Source: Microbispora rosea
GTDB taxonomy: Bacteria; Actinomycetota; Actinomycetes; Streptosporangiales; Streptosporangiaceae
Reading direction: 5' to 3'
Length of the DNA: 64,000 nt
NCBI RefSeq assembly: GCF_900156315.1
Contig: NZ_FTNI01000026.1
Location: forward strand, 1-64,000
The position numbers and the translations under genes were made by a program. The notes under the pieces are model-generated. The model had not been told where the DNA came from, did no database searches, and saw only the letters and a list, made by a program, of their open reading frames with translations. Positions 34,972 through 43,194 of this stretch are shown one piece after another (position 1 is the first letter of the stretch; every line of letters starts with the position of its first letter).

Positions 34972-35712
34972 TCACACGCCGGGGACGGATCGCGGTCCGG
35001 GGGTCTCCTCGTCCTCCGAGCCCGGCCGAAGGGCCTCCGGGAGCGCGTCGTCGGCCTTGTCGAACAGCGCGGCCTCGCCCTGCAGCGGCGCGCCGGCCCT
35101 GAGCAGCGCCCCCGCGGGCTCGCTGTAGCCGACGCTGATGAGCCGGTTACCCTCGAAGGTCAGGCTGGTGAGGCTGGCGAGCGCGCACTGGCGGCGGCGG
35201 GGGTCGTGCCACAGCCGCCTGCCCTCGGCCGCCAGCCGGATGATCCAGATGGGCAGCTGGTGGCTGACGAGCAGTGCCTCGTGGCCGCGTGCCGCCGCGC
35301 GCGCGTCGTCCACGACCGCCTTCATGCGCGCCACGACCTGCGTGTACGGCTCGCCCCAGGACGGACGGAACGGGTTCCTGAAGTGGCGGTAGGAGCGGGG
35401 GTCGCGGAAGACGTTGTCGCTCCCGGCCATCCGCAGGCCCTCGAAGACGTTGCCGGCCTCGGTCAGCCGCTCGTCGGTCGCCACCTCCAGGCTCAGGGCC
35501 CGGGCGGACGGCGCCGCGGTCTCCTGGGCGCGCTCCATGGGCGAGCTCCACAGCGCGACGACGTCTCTGCCCTCGACGGCCTTGGCGACCACCTCGGCCA
35601 TCCGGCGGCCGGTCTCGGACAGGTGGTAGCCCGGCAGCCTGCCGTACAGGACCCCACGGGGATTGTGAACCTCACCGTGCCGGAGCAGGTGAACGATGGT
35701 CATCTCTGTCAT
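34972..35712 (-). CDS. Histidine phosphatase family protein
   Basis: A 246-residue phosphoglycerate mutase-like enzyme. The catalytic phosphohistidine motif is LLRHGEVHNP, with the second histidine in LLVSHQLPIW and the acid residue in ERLTEAG. It lacks features that would set the substrate. ATG 35712 and ATG 35703 are both possible. It precedes resA on the same strand and in other actinobacteria sits next to hemL; here hemL is about 2.7 kb away, beyond four other genes. Confidence 0.88.
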   Translation of the reverse strand: MTEMTIVHLLRHGEVHNPRGVLYGRLPGYHLSETGRRMAEVVAKAVEGRDVVALWSSPMERAQETAAPSARALSLEVATDERLTEAGNVFEGLRMAGSDNVFRDPRSYRHFRNPFRPSWGEPYTQVVARMKAVVDDARAAARGHEALLVSHQLPIWIIRLAAEGRRLWHDPRRRQCALASLTSLTFEGNRLISVGYSEPAGALLRAGAPLQGEAALFDKADDALPEALRPGSEDEETPGPRSVPGV

Positions 35713-35724
35713 GACCTGGACAGC

Positions 35725-36654
35725 CTACCCGCCGGGCAGCTCGGAGCACGCGGGGCGCAGCGCGTCGGTGGCAGAACGCAGCGCGTCGGTGGCGGCGCGG
35801 ATCGCGGGGCGGCGGGCGGCGTCGGTCCGCCAGACCGCGTAGATCCGCCGTACGGGCGGCGGCTGGACGGGCAGGACGGCGACGCCCTCGGGCAGCGGTC
35901 CCCTGCCCAGCCGGGGGATGAGCGCGCAGCCGTGGCCCTCGGCGACCAGCGCGAGGTGGGTGGGGTACTCGTCGGCCATGCAGACGATCCGCGGCTCCCG
36001 CTCCTCGGAACGAAACAGGAACACCAGGAAGTCGTGACACACCGTGCCGGGGGTCGAGCTGATCCAGTTGTCGCCGGCGAGGTCGCTCAGCCGCACCCGC
36101 TCGGCGTTCACCAGGGGGTGGTCGGCCGGCACGACGACGTCGGCCACGTCGTCGAGCAGGGTCGTGCGCGACAACCCTTCGGGCAGCGCCATCGGCCGGT
36201 TGAGCCAGTCCTGCAAGACGGCGAGGTCGAGGTCGCCGCGTACCAGCTCGCGGATCTGCCGCTCCGGCTCCCTCTCGTAGAGCAGCAGGTCGAGATCGGG
36301 ATGCTGTCTCTTGAGCAAGGTCAGGGCACGCGGCACGATGCCCCGGGCCGCGGTGGGGAAGGCGGCCATGGTCAGCTTGCCGACCACCTCCCCGCGCAGC
36401 GCCTCGAAATCGGCCTCTGCCGTCTCCACGAGCGCGAGGATGCGCTCGGCATGCTCGGCGAGCAGCCCGGCGGCGTCGGTCAGCTTGACCCCGCGCCCGT
36501 TGCGCTCGATCAGGACGGCGCCGGTCTCCCGTTCGAGCTTCGCGAGCTGCTGGGAGATCGCCGAAGGGGTGACCATCAGCGCCTCGGCCGCCGCGCCCAC
36601 GGAGCCGTAGACCGACACGGCGTGCAGTGCCTTCAACCGGTTCAGGTCCAACAT
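35725..36654 (-). CDS. LysR-family transcriptional regulator
   Basis: A 309-residue LysR-type protein. The HTH (LNRLKALHAVSVYGSVGAA, then VTPSAISQQLAKLERE) is at the N-terminus and the effector-binding domain follows. It diverges from a 38-codon ORF and an EamA transporter, so it probably controls them; LysR proteins usually regulate their divergent neighbour. Effector unknown. Confidence 0.9.
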   Translation of the reverse strand: MLDLNRLKALHAVSVYGSVGAAAEALMVTPSAISQQLAKLERETGAVLIERNGRGVKLTDAAGLLAEHAERILALVETAEADFEALRGEVVGKLTMAAFPTAARGIVPRALTLLKRQHPDLDLLLYEREPERQIRELVRGDLDLAVLQDWLNRPMALPEGLSRTTLLDDVADVVVPADHPLVNAERVRLSDLAGDNWISSTPGTVCHDFLVFLFRSEEREPRIVCMADEYPTHLALVAEGHGCALIPRLGRGPLPEGVAVLPVQPPPVRRIYAVWRTDAARRPAIRAATDALRSATDALRPACSELPGG

Positions 36655-36663
36655 GTAGCCAGT

Positions 36664-36709
36664 CTAAACCGTTCTGCTTAGAAAAACTTGTTTGCGCTCA
36701 ACTGTTTAG
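36664..36709. promoter_or_regulatory. Putative LysR operator region
   Basis: The 73-base divergent gap is AT-rich and has CTAAAC (36664-36669) and GTTTAG (36704-36709) as an inverted pair. This fits a LysR regulatory region, although spacing and centre need testing. Confidence 0.4.
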
Positions 36710-36727
36710 CGATGCGACGATATAGCC

Positions 36728-36844
36728 ATGCGAATCTTCAACAGACTCTTCACGAAGCCCATCCGTTCCGAGCAGACGTCCTATCTGGAGACCCTGGCGC
36801 GGCAGACGCGGCAGTCCCGCGACCACCGCCTCTCCTCGCGCTGA
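36728..36844 (+). CDS. Possible 38-residue small protein upstream of the EamA gene
   Basis: ATG 36728 to TGA 36844 encodes MRIFNRLFTKPIRSEQTSYL and a second half rich in Arg, Gln and Ser (LARQTRQSRDHRLSSR). It is basic and soluble, with no recognisable domain. It ends 11 bases before the transporter ATG and lies between it and the divergent LysR regulator. No clear ribosome site is seen, so it may be leaderless, or spurious. Confidence 0.4.
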   Translation: MRIFNRLFTKPIRSEQTSYLETLARQTRQSRDHRLSSR

Positions 36845-36855
36845 TCCACTGATCC

Positions 36856-37743
36856 ATGCGCCCCCGCCACCTGGCTCTCGCCGTCGCACTCGCCGCCGTC
36901 TGGGGCTTCAACTTCGTCGTCATGCAGACGGGTCTGAAGCACTATCCGCCGCTGACGTACGCCGCCCTCCGGTTCCTGCTGGCCGCCTTCCCCGCCGTGC
37001 TCGTCGCCGGAGGGCCACGCGTGCCCTGGCGGTGGGTGCTGGCCACCGGCGCGTCACTCGGCGTCGCCCAGTACGGCCTGCTGCTGCTCGGCATGCGTGC
37101 CGGCATGCCCGCCGGACTGACCTCCCTGGTCCTCCAGGTGCAGGCGGTCTTCACCGCGCTGTTCGCGACCACGCTGCTGGGCGAGCGCCTGGGGCGGCGC
37201 CGGATCATCGGTACTGCGGTGGCCTTCGGCGGCCTGGGCCTGATCGCGGCCGACGTGACCGCCAGGTCGGGGGCGATCCCCTTCGGCGCGTTCCTGCTGT
37301 GCGTCGGCGCGGCGGCCGGGTGGGGGCTCGGCAACCTCGCCACCCGCAGGGCCGCGCCGCCCGACTCCCTGCGGTTCATGGTCTGGGTGAGCGCGGTCTC
37401 GGCGCCGCCCCTGCTGGCGCTGGCCCTGGTGACCGAGGGGCCGTCCTCGCTGGGGTCGTTCACGGCCGAGGGCGTGGGCGCCGTGCTCTACACCGCGTTC
37501 CTGTCCACCCTCGGCGGGTTCGCCGTCTGGGGGTGGCTGCTGGCCCGCTACGACGCCTCGGTCGTCGCGCCGTACAGCCTGCTCGTGCCGGTCTTCGGCA
37601 TCACCTCCGCCGCGCTGTTCACCGGCGAGCCGATCTCCCTCCTCACGGTCGCCGCCGGCGCCCTCATCCTCGCCGGCCTCCTGTTCGCCAACGCGCGCCC
37701 TCGTACGGTTCTCACGACACCCCCCGTGCCCGCCTCCCGCTGA
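36856..37743 (+). CDS. EamA-family transporter (DMT superfamily)
   Basis: A 295-residue membrane protein of ten helices in two EamA repeats. Motifs are AAVWGFNFVVMQTGL, PLTYAALRFLLAAFP and the C-terminal VFGITSAALFTGEPI. Relatives such as EamA and YdcZ-type proteins export amino acids or other metabolites; the substrate here is unknown. It is probably regulated by the divergent LysR protein. Confidence 0.88.
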   Translation: MRPRHLALAVALAAVWGFNFVVMQTGLKHYPPLTYAALRFLLAAFPAVLVAGGPRVPWRWVLATGASLGVAQYGLLLLGMRAGMPAGLTSLVLQVQAVFTALFATTLLGERLGRRRIIGTAVAFGGLGLIAADVTARSGAIPFGAFLLCVGAAAGWGLGNLATRRAAPPDSLRFMVWVSAVSAPPLLALALVTEGPSSLGSFTAEGVGAVLYTAFLSTLGGFAVWGWLLARYDASVVAPYSLLVPVFGITSAALFTGEPISLLTVAAGALILAGLLFANARPRTVLTTPPVPASR

Positions 37744-37791
37744 CCCTCGCCCTCGCATGCCGATCGGGAGACATGGGCAAGGGTCACGAGA

Positions 37792-38439
37792 TTGAGTGGA
37801 ACGGCTACCGTGTGTGACGTGGATGACACCGAAGTGCACGACGTGAGCAGCGCACTCGAGTACTGGCCGGCGCCGCCTCCCTGGGGGTGGAGCGCGGACG
37901 ACCTCGATCATCTGCCTTCGAAGGGCCCGAACGGCGAGCCCGACTTCTTCAAACGCGTCGAGCTGATCGACGGAGCACTCGTCTTCATCTCCCCCCAGCG
38001 GCGATTCCACCAGAGCCTCATCCGCGGCCTGACAGAACGGCTCGACGCCGAGGCCCCATCGCATCTGTCAGCCGTCCAGCGGATGGACGTCAAGCTGGGG
38101 GAACGGACGCGCCCCCGCCCAGATGTGATGGTCATCGACGCCGAGGCCGCTGCGGACAATGCACGCACTTTTTACCAAGCGCGAGAGGTCCGTCTCGTGA
38201 TCGAGATCGTCTCCCCCGAGTCGGTGGAGCGCGACCGCAAGCTCAAGCCCCTACGGTACGCGGAGGCGGGCATCCCGCACTTCTGGCGGGTGGAGGAGAG
38301 CGACGGCCGTCCCGTCGTCTACGTGTACGAACGGGACCCCGCCACGGGCGCGTACACGCCGACCGGGATCCACCACGGGCACCTGGCGGTGCAGGTGCCC
38401 TTCCCGTTCGAGGTGGATCTCGACCGGCTGGTGACGTGA
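37792..38439 (+). CDS. Uma2-family (DUF820) putative endonuclease
   Basis: A 215-residue protein with the restriction endonuclease-like DUF820 fold. FFKRVELIDGALVFISP, RTRPRPDVMVID and VRLVIEIVSPESVERDRKLK carry the PD-(D/E)xK-type residues. The family is abundant in actinobacteria and cyanobacteria with no agreed role, though a mobile or defence origin is possible. TTG 37792 opens the frame; GTG 37810 and GTG 37819 are possible starts. It converges on hemL with one base between stops. Confidence 0.82.
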   Translation: MSGTATVCDVDDTEVHDVSSALEYWPAPPPWGWSADDLDHLPSKGPNGEPDFFKRVELIDGALVFISPQRRFHQSLIRGLTERLDAEAPSHLSAVQRMDVKLGERTRPRPDVMVIDAEAAADNARTFYQAREVRLVIEIVSPESVERDRKLKPLRYAEAGIPHFWRVEESDGRPVVYVYERDPATGAYTPTGIHHGHLAVQVPFPFEVDLDRLVT

Positions 38440-38440
38440 G

Positions 38441-39736
38441 TCAGACCCCGGCGGCCTGGGCGGCGGCCTTGGCGGCCAGGGGCAGGGCCTCGGCCACCCG
38501 GGTCAGTGCCTCGTCGTCATGGGCCGCCGACAGGAACCACGCCTCGTATGCCGACGGCGGCAGGTAGACGCCCTGGTCGAGCATGCTGTGGAAGAACGCG
38601 CGGTACGCGTCGGTGTTCTGCGTCCGGGCCGAGTCGAAGTCGGTGACCGGGGTGTCCGTGAAGAAGATCGAGAAGAGGTTTCCGGCCCGCTGGAGCCGGT
38701 GCGGAACCCCGGCCGCGGCCAGCGCGTCGGAGGCGGCCCTGCCGATGACCAGCGCGGACGCGTCGATCCTGTCGTACGCGTCGTCGTCGCAGGCGCGCAG
38801 CGTGGCCAGCCCGGCCGCGCAGGCGAGCGGGTTGCCCGACAGCGTGCCGGCCTGGTAGACGGGCCCCTCGGGGGCGAGGGCGGCCATGACCTCCGCCCGC
38901 CCGCCGAACGCGGCGGCGGGCAGCCCGCCGCCCATGACCTTGCCGAACGTCATCAGGTCGGCCTCGACGGGGTCCAGGCCGTACCAGCCGGAGGCGGACA
39001 CGCGGAACCCGGTCAGCACCTCGTCGATGATCAGCAACGCGCCGTGCTCGGTGCACAGCTCGCGCAGGCGCCGGTTGAAGCCGTCGGCCGGCGGCACGAC
39101 GCCCATGTTCGCCGGGCACGCCTCGGTGATCACGCAGGCGATCTCGAACGTGCGGAACGCCTCCTCGACCGCCTCGACCGAGTTGTACGGCAGCACGATC
39201 GTGTCGGCCGCGGACGCTCCGGTGACGCCGGGAGTGTCGGGCAGGCCGAAGGTGACGACGCCGGACCCGGCCGAGGCCAGCAGCGCGTCCACGTGCCCGT
39301 GGTAGCAACCGGCGAACTTCACGACCTTCGCCCGCCCGGTGAAGCCGCGCGCCAGCCGTACGGCGGACATGGTGGCCTCGGTGCCGGAGCTGACCAGGCG
39401 GACCTTCTCGACCGGGGCGACCCGGGAGGCGATCTCCTCGGCGAGCAGGACCTCGCCCTCGGTCGCGGTGCCGAACGAGAAGCCGCGCGCGACGGCCTCC
39501 TCCAGGGCCTCCACGACGGCGGGGTGGCGGTGGCCGAGGATCATCGGGCCCCAGGAGCACACGAGGTCGACATAGCGGTTGCCGTCCACGTCGGTGATGT
39601 ACGGCCCCTCGCCGGAGGCCATGAAACGGGGCGTGCCGCCCACGGCGCCGAAGGCGCGCACCGGCGAGTTGACGCCGCCGGGAACGATCCGGCGGGCGCG
39701 GTCGAACAGGTCCTCGGAGGTCTGCGTGCGAGTCAC
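38441..39736 (-). CDS. hemL: Glutamate-1-semialdehyde 2,1-aminomutase
   Basis: A 431-residue PLP enzyme converting glutamate-1-semialdehyde to 5-aminolevulinate in the C5 haem pathway; HemA makes its substrate. The PLP lysine is in MTFGKVMGGGLPAAAFGG, and VNSPVRAFGAVGG and SSGTEATMSAVRLARG are family hallmarks. GTG 39736 lies two bases after GGAGGGC, a tight spacing. Stops almost touch those of the convergent Uma2 gene. Confidence 0.95.
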   Translation of the reverse strand: MTRTQTSEDLFDRARRIVPGGVNSPVRAFGAVGGTPRFMASGEGPYITDVDGNRYVDLVCSWGPMILGHRHPAVVEALEEAVARGFSFGTATEGEVLLAEEIASRVAPVEKVRLVSSGTEATMSAVRLARGFTGRAKVVKFAGCYHGHVDALLASAGSGVVTFGLPDTPGVTGASAADTIVLPYNSVEAVEEAFRTFEIACVITEACPANMGVVPPADGFNRRLRELCTEHGALLIIDEVLTGFRVSASGWYGLDPVEADLMTFGKVMGGGLPAAAFGGRAEVMAALAPEGPVYQAGTLSGNPLACAAGLATLRACDDDAYDRIDASALVIGRAASDALAAAGVPHRLQRAGNLFSIFFTDTPVTDFDSARTQNTDAYRAFFHSMLDQGVYLPPSAYEAWFLSAAHDDEALTRVAEALPLAAKAAAQAAGV

Positions 39737-39781
39737 GCCCTCCAGATTACGGGCCCACCTCCGCGGGGCCCGTATCGGGAA

Positions 39782-40450
39782 TCACTCGCAGAAGTCGGCG
39801 AGCAGGTCGAGCACGCGCAGCGGATCGGGCAGCGGACGCCCGTCGGGGGGCCTGATCCAGCCCAGGACCTCGCCCGAGGGCGTGGTGGACGGCGGCGCGA
39901 GCACGTAGCTGTCCCGGCAGTGCCAGCGCAGCCCCGGCGTGCTGTCGATCGTCTCGGGTCCCGCGTCCAGGCTGCAGGACCACCACTCGTCCTCGTCCTC
40001 GGGCGCCCCGCGCGTCGCCACGAAAAAAAGCACCCGGTCGCCGTTCTCGGCGACCGGGCCCGTGTCGAAGCCTGCGGCGTCCATCGCGGCCAGGGCGGGA
40101 CGGCCCGCCGAGGCCGGTACGTCGAACACGTCGAACACCCTGCCGGTGGGCAGGATCACGTTCGCGTCCGGATCCTGTTTCCACCACCGCGTGAGCAGCG
40201 CCGTGTCCGTCGTGGCCTGCATCTGCCACGCGGGCGACAGCGGGTGCATGCCGGGGTCGGGACAGCCGACCCGGTCGCAGGAGCACGCCCTGCCTCCCTC
40301 GCTCAGCGGGTGAGCGCCCATACAGCTCGCCCAACCCAGCTGCGCGTACTCGAGCACCGACGTCATCTTCCGCGGCGCGTGATGCGCACGCCGTTTCGCG
40401 CGTCGGGCCAGCGGTACCCCCACCATGGCGCTCCTCCCCACAAGCGTCAC
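39782..40450 (-). CDS. Bifunctional primase/polymerase (prim-pol) domain protein
   Basis: A 222-residue protein resembling the N-terminal prim-pol domain found in actinobacterial replication-like proteins. LGWASCMGAHPLSEGG, the zinc-like cluster CSCDRVGCPDPGMHPL, and a degenerate acidic motif VFDVFDVPA are visible. No helicase domain is attached, so it is a stand-alone module whose role is unknown. GTG 40450 is the assumed start; ATG 40366 (MTSVLEYAQLGW) also fits. It contains a strong hairpin plus T7 tract at 40023-40058. Same strand as hemB and hemL. Confidence 0.7.
   Translation of the reverse strand: MTLVGRSAMVGVPLARRAKRRAHHAPRKMTSVLEYAQLGWASCMGAHPLSEGGRACSCDRVGCPDPGMHPLSPAWQMQATTDTALLTRWWKQDPDANVILPTGRVFDVFDVPASAGRPALAAMDAAGFDTGPVAENGDRVLFFVATRGAPEDEDEWWSCSLDAGPETIDSTPGLRWHCRDSYVLAPPSTTPSGEVLGWIRPPDGRPLPDPLRVLDLLADFCE
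40023..40058 (-). other. Intragenic terminator-like hairpin with T7 tract
   Basis: On the minus strand CCCGGTCGCCG (40058-40048) and CGGCGACCGGG (40043-40033) form a perfect 11-bp stem with a 4-base loop. Two bases and a C after it come seven T residues (40029-40023), rare in this GC-rich DNA. This is the form of an intrinsic terminator but lies in the middle of the prim-pol coding sequence. Confidence 0.7.
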
Positions 40451-40549
40451 GCCCGCTGCCCTCCTGCGTTACGCAAGATGCTCGCGGTACATGTACCTGA
40501 TAATGCCTTCTGCCCGATCGCGGCGCGGCAGGACCCCCCTGATGAGGTG
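40451..40549 (-). promoter_or_regulatory. Regulatory region upstream of the prim-pol gene with two palindromes
   Basis: GGTACATGTACC (40486-40497) is a perfect 12-bp palindrome and TGCGTTACGCA (40465-40475) a perfect dyad around one base. Both precede the prim-pol start and follow the hemB stop. GGAGGG near the start is the ribosome site. A repressor could bind either; no family is assigned. Confidence 0.4.
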
Positions 40550-41536
40550 TCAGGATAGTCCGCGGGCGACCTCGGTGGCCCAGTAAGTGAGGATCATGTC
40601 GGCACCGGCGCGGCGGATCGCGATCAGCGATTCCATGATCACCCGCTCCCGGTCGATCCAGCCGTTGGCCGCCGCCGCCTCGACCATCGCGTACTCGCCG
40701 CTGACCTGGTAGGCCGCGACCGGCACCTCGACGGTGTCGCGCACCTGGCGCAGGATGTCGAGGTAGGCCAGGGCGGGCTTGACCATGACGGCGTCCGCGC
40801 CCTCGGCCAGGTCGAGGCGCACCTCGCGCAGCGCCTCGCCGATCGGACCGGCCGGGTCCTGCTGGTAGGCGCTGCGGTCGCCGAACTGCGGCGCGCACTC
40901 GGCGGCGTCGCGGAACGGCCCGTAGAACCCGGAGGCGTACTTCGCGGCGTACGCCAGGATCGGGATCTCGGCGAAGCCGTTGGCGTCGAGGGCCGCGCGG
41001 ATGGCCCCCACCTGGCCGTCCATCATGCCGCTCGGCGCGATCATCCTGGAGCCGGCCGTCGCCTGCGCGACCGCCGCCGACGCGTAGCGCTCCAGCGTCG
41101 CGTCGTTGTCCACCTCGCCGTCGGCCGTCAGCAGGCCGCAGTGGCCGTGGTCGGTGTACTCGTCCAGGCAGGTGTCGGTCATCAGCACCAGCGCGTCGCC
41201 CAGGTCGGAGGCGAGGTCGCGCAGCGCCACCTGGACGATGCCGTCCGGGTCGTCGGCGCCCGAGCCCCGGGCGTCCTTGTACGCGGGGATCCCGAACAGA
41301 ATGATCCCGCCCACACCGGCCTCGGCCGCCTCGTGGGCCGCCTTGCGCAGCGACTCGCGGGTGTGCTGGACGACCCCGGGCATGGAGCCCACCGGCTGCG
41401 GCTCGGCGATGCCCTCCTTGACGAACATCGGCAGGATGAGCTCGGCCGGGTGCAGCCGCGTCCCCGCGACCATCCGGCGCATCGCGGCGGTACGGCGCAG
41501 CCGCCGGGGCCGTGCCACCGGGTATTGAGCGTTCAC
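40550..41536 (-). CDS. hemB: Porphobilinogen synthase
   Basis: A 328-residue enzyme condensing two 5-aminolevulinates to porphobilinogen. Active-site lysines lie in ILAYAAKYASGFYGPFRD and DAVMVKPALAYLDIL. The metal region reads DTCLDEYTDHGHCG, where the second zinc cysteine is Asp, as in metal-independent or Mg-type actinobacterial enzymes. GTG 41536 follows GGAGAG. A strong hairpin separates it from the upstream hemD. Confidence 0.95.
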   Translation of the reverse strand: MNAQYPVARPRRLRRTAAMRRMVAGTRLHPAELILPMFVKEGIAEPQPVGSMPGVVQHTRESLRKAAHEAAEAGVGGIILFGIPAYKDARGSGADDPDGIVQVALRDLASDLGDALVLMTDTCLDEYTDHGHCGLLTADGEVDNDATLERYASAAVAQATAGSRMIAPSGMMDGQVGAIRAALDANGFAEIPILAYAAKYASGFYGPFRDAAECAPQFGDRSAYQQDPAGPIGEALREVRLDLAEGADAVMVKPALAYLDILRQVRDTVEVPVAAYQVSGEYAMVEAAAANGWIDRERVIMESLIAIRRAGADMILTYWATEVARGLS

Positions 41537-41562
41537 AGTGCTCTCTCCGCTCGGAACGGCGC

Positions 41563-41591
41563 CGGCCCGCGGAGACGTCTCCCGCGGGCCG
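41563..41591 (-). terminator. Hairpin terminator after hemD
   Basis: CGGCCCGCGG (41563-41572) pairs with CCGCGGGCCG (41582-41591), enclosing the palindrome AGACGTCT. It lies just after the hemD stop and before hemB, and probably ends the rex-hemACD transcript. No T tract. Confidence 0.5.
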
Positions 41592-41604
41592 TACGCGAAT
41601 CAGT

Positions 41605-43194
41605 TCATTTCACGCGTCGCCGCGCGCCCCTGCGCATCTGGGACGGGCGGCGAGGCACCTCGCCCGCCGATACGGCGGCGTGCCGCATCTTGGCACCATA
41701 GTCCGCCAGCGCGGCGGCGAGAGCCGTAGCGGACGGTTTGTCGGCCATCACGTCGACCCGCAGGCCGAACTCCTCGGCCGTCTTGGCCGTCTGCGGCCCG
41801 ATGACCGCGATCACCGTGACGTTGTGCGGCTTTCCTGCGATGCCGACGAGGTTCCGCACGGTCGAGGACGAGGTGAACAGCACGGCGTCGAACCCGCCGC
41901 CCTTGATCGCCTCGCGGATCGGGGCGGGCGGCGGCGCGGCGCGCACGGTCCGGTAGGCCGTCACGTCGTCGCACTCCCAGCCGAGCTGGGTCAGCCCCGC
42001 CACCAGCGTCTCGGTCGCGATGTCGGCCCGCGGCAGCAGCACCCGGTTGATCGGGTCGAGCATCGAGTCGTACGGCGGCCACTCGGCCAGCAGGCCCTCG
42101 GACGACTGCTCGCCCGTCGGCATGAGGTCGGGCTTCACGCCGAACTCCACCAGCGCCCGCGACGTGGCGTCGCCCACCGCGGCGACCTTGAGCCCGGCGA
42201 ACGCCCGGGCGTCCAGGCCGTACTCCTCGAACTTCTCGCGCACCGCCTTGACCGCGTTGGCGCTGGTGAAGGCGACCCACTCGTAGCGGCCGGTCACCAG
42301 GCCCTTGATGGCGCGATCCATCTGCTGCGGCGTGCGCGGCGGCTCGACGGAGATCGTCGGCACCTCCTCGGGCACCGCGCCGTACGAGCGCAGCTGCTCC
42401 GACAGCCCCGCGGACTGCTCCTTGGTGCGCGGCACGAGCACCCGCCAGCCGAACAGCGACTTGGTCTCGAACCAGGACAGGCGGTCGCGCATGCCGACCG
42501 CGTCGCCCACCACGATCAGCGCGGGCTCGGTCATCCCGGCGTGCTTGAGGTCGGGACCGAGCCGCCCGAGCGTGGAGACCACGGTGTACTGCTCGGTGGT
42601 CGTGCCGTCGCTGGTCACCGCCACCGGGGTCGAGTCGGGCTTGCCGCCCGCGATCAGCGCCTTGCCGATCGGGACCGCGTCCGCGACGCCGTTGTAGATC
42701 ACCAGCGTGCCCTCGCACGCGGCGTGCTTGGCCCAGTCGTCCGTCTGCGCGGCGTCCACGATGCGGAACTCCGGGGCCGACGCCGCCGGCGGGATGCCGG
42801 CGTACGTCAGCACCGCCGTGGCCGGCGGCACGCCGGGCACGATCTCGAAGTCCACGTCCGCCTTGGCGCAGGCGGCCACCTCGTCGGTGACCGAGGAGAA
42901 AAAGGACGGGTCGCCCGAGCAGAGCCGCACGACCGTGCGGCCCGCCTTGGCGGCCTGGATGGTCTTCAGCGACACCGAGTTCTCCGCCGCGTCGGCGGAG
43001 ATGTCGACGACCTCGACGTCCTCGCGGCAGTGGCGCAGCAGCGAGCCGTACGCCTGCCGGTCGAGCACGACGACGTCCGCCCTGCCCAGCAGGTCGGCGC
43101 CGCGCAACGTGAGCAGGTTCTCGTCACCGGGGCCGGCGCCGACGAAGGCGACGAACCCGGACCGGGTCTGCGTGCTGTGATTCGCGGGGCTCAA
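41605..43194 (-). CDS. hemD: Fused uroporphyrinogen-III C-methyltransferase and synthase
   Basis: A 529-residue two-domain enzyme. Residues about 10-250 are a CobA/SUMT methyltransferase (VAFVGAGPGDENLLTLRGADLL, read in parts, and VVRLCSGDPSFFSSV). Residues about 270-505 are uroporphyrinogen-III synthase HemD (VAFTSANAVKAVRE, AVLFTSSSTVRNLVG). It therefore serves both haem and sirohaem/B12 branches. The TTG start overlaps the hemC stop as TTGA. A basic tail of about 15 residues ends the protein. This fusion is usual in actinobacteria. Confidence 0.92.
   Translation of the reverse strand: MSPANHSTQTRSGFVAFVGAGPGDENLLTLRGADLLGRADVVVLDRQAYGSLLRHCREDVEVVDISADAAENSVSLKTIQAAKAGRTVVRLCSGDPSFFSSVTDEVAACAKADVDFEIVPGVPPATAVLTYAGIPPAASAPEFRIVDAAQTDDWAKHAACEGTLVIYNGVADAVPIGKALIAGGKPDSTPVAVTSDGTTTEQYTVVSTLGRLGPDLKHAGMTEPALIVVGDAVGMRDRLSWFETKSLFGWRVLVPRTKEQSAGLSEQLRSYGAVPEEVPTISVEPPRTPQQMDRAIKGLVTGRYEWVAFTSANAVKAVREKFEEYGLDARAFAGLKVAAVGDATSRALVEFGVKPDLMPTGEQSSEGLLAEWPPYDSMLDPINRVLLPRADIATETLVAGLTQLGWECDDVTAYRTVRAAPPPAPIREAIKGGGFDAVLFTSSSTVRNLVGIAGKPHNVTVIAVIGPQTAKTAEEFGLRVDVMADKPSATALAAALADYGAKMRHAAVSAGEVPRRPSQMRRGARRRVK

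Noticed and set aside
40550..41536. Defective HemB because a zinc cysteine is missing
   Set aside because: The Asp replacement in DTCLDEYTDHGHCG is normal for zinc-independent actinobacterial enzymes, and the catalytic lysines are intact.
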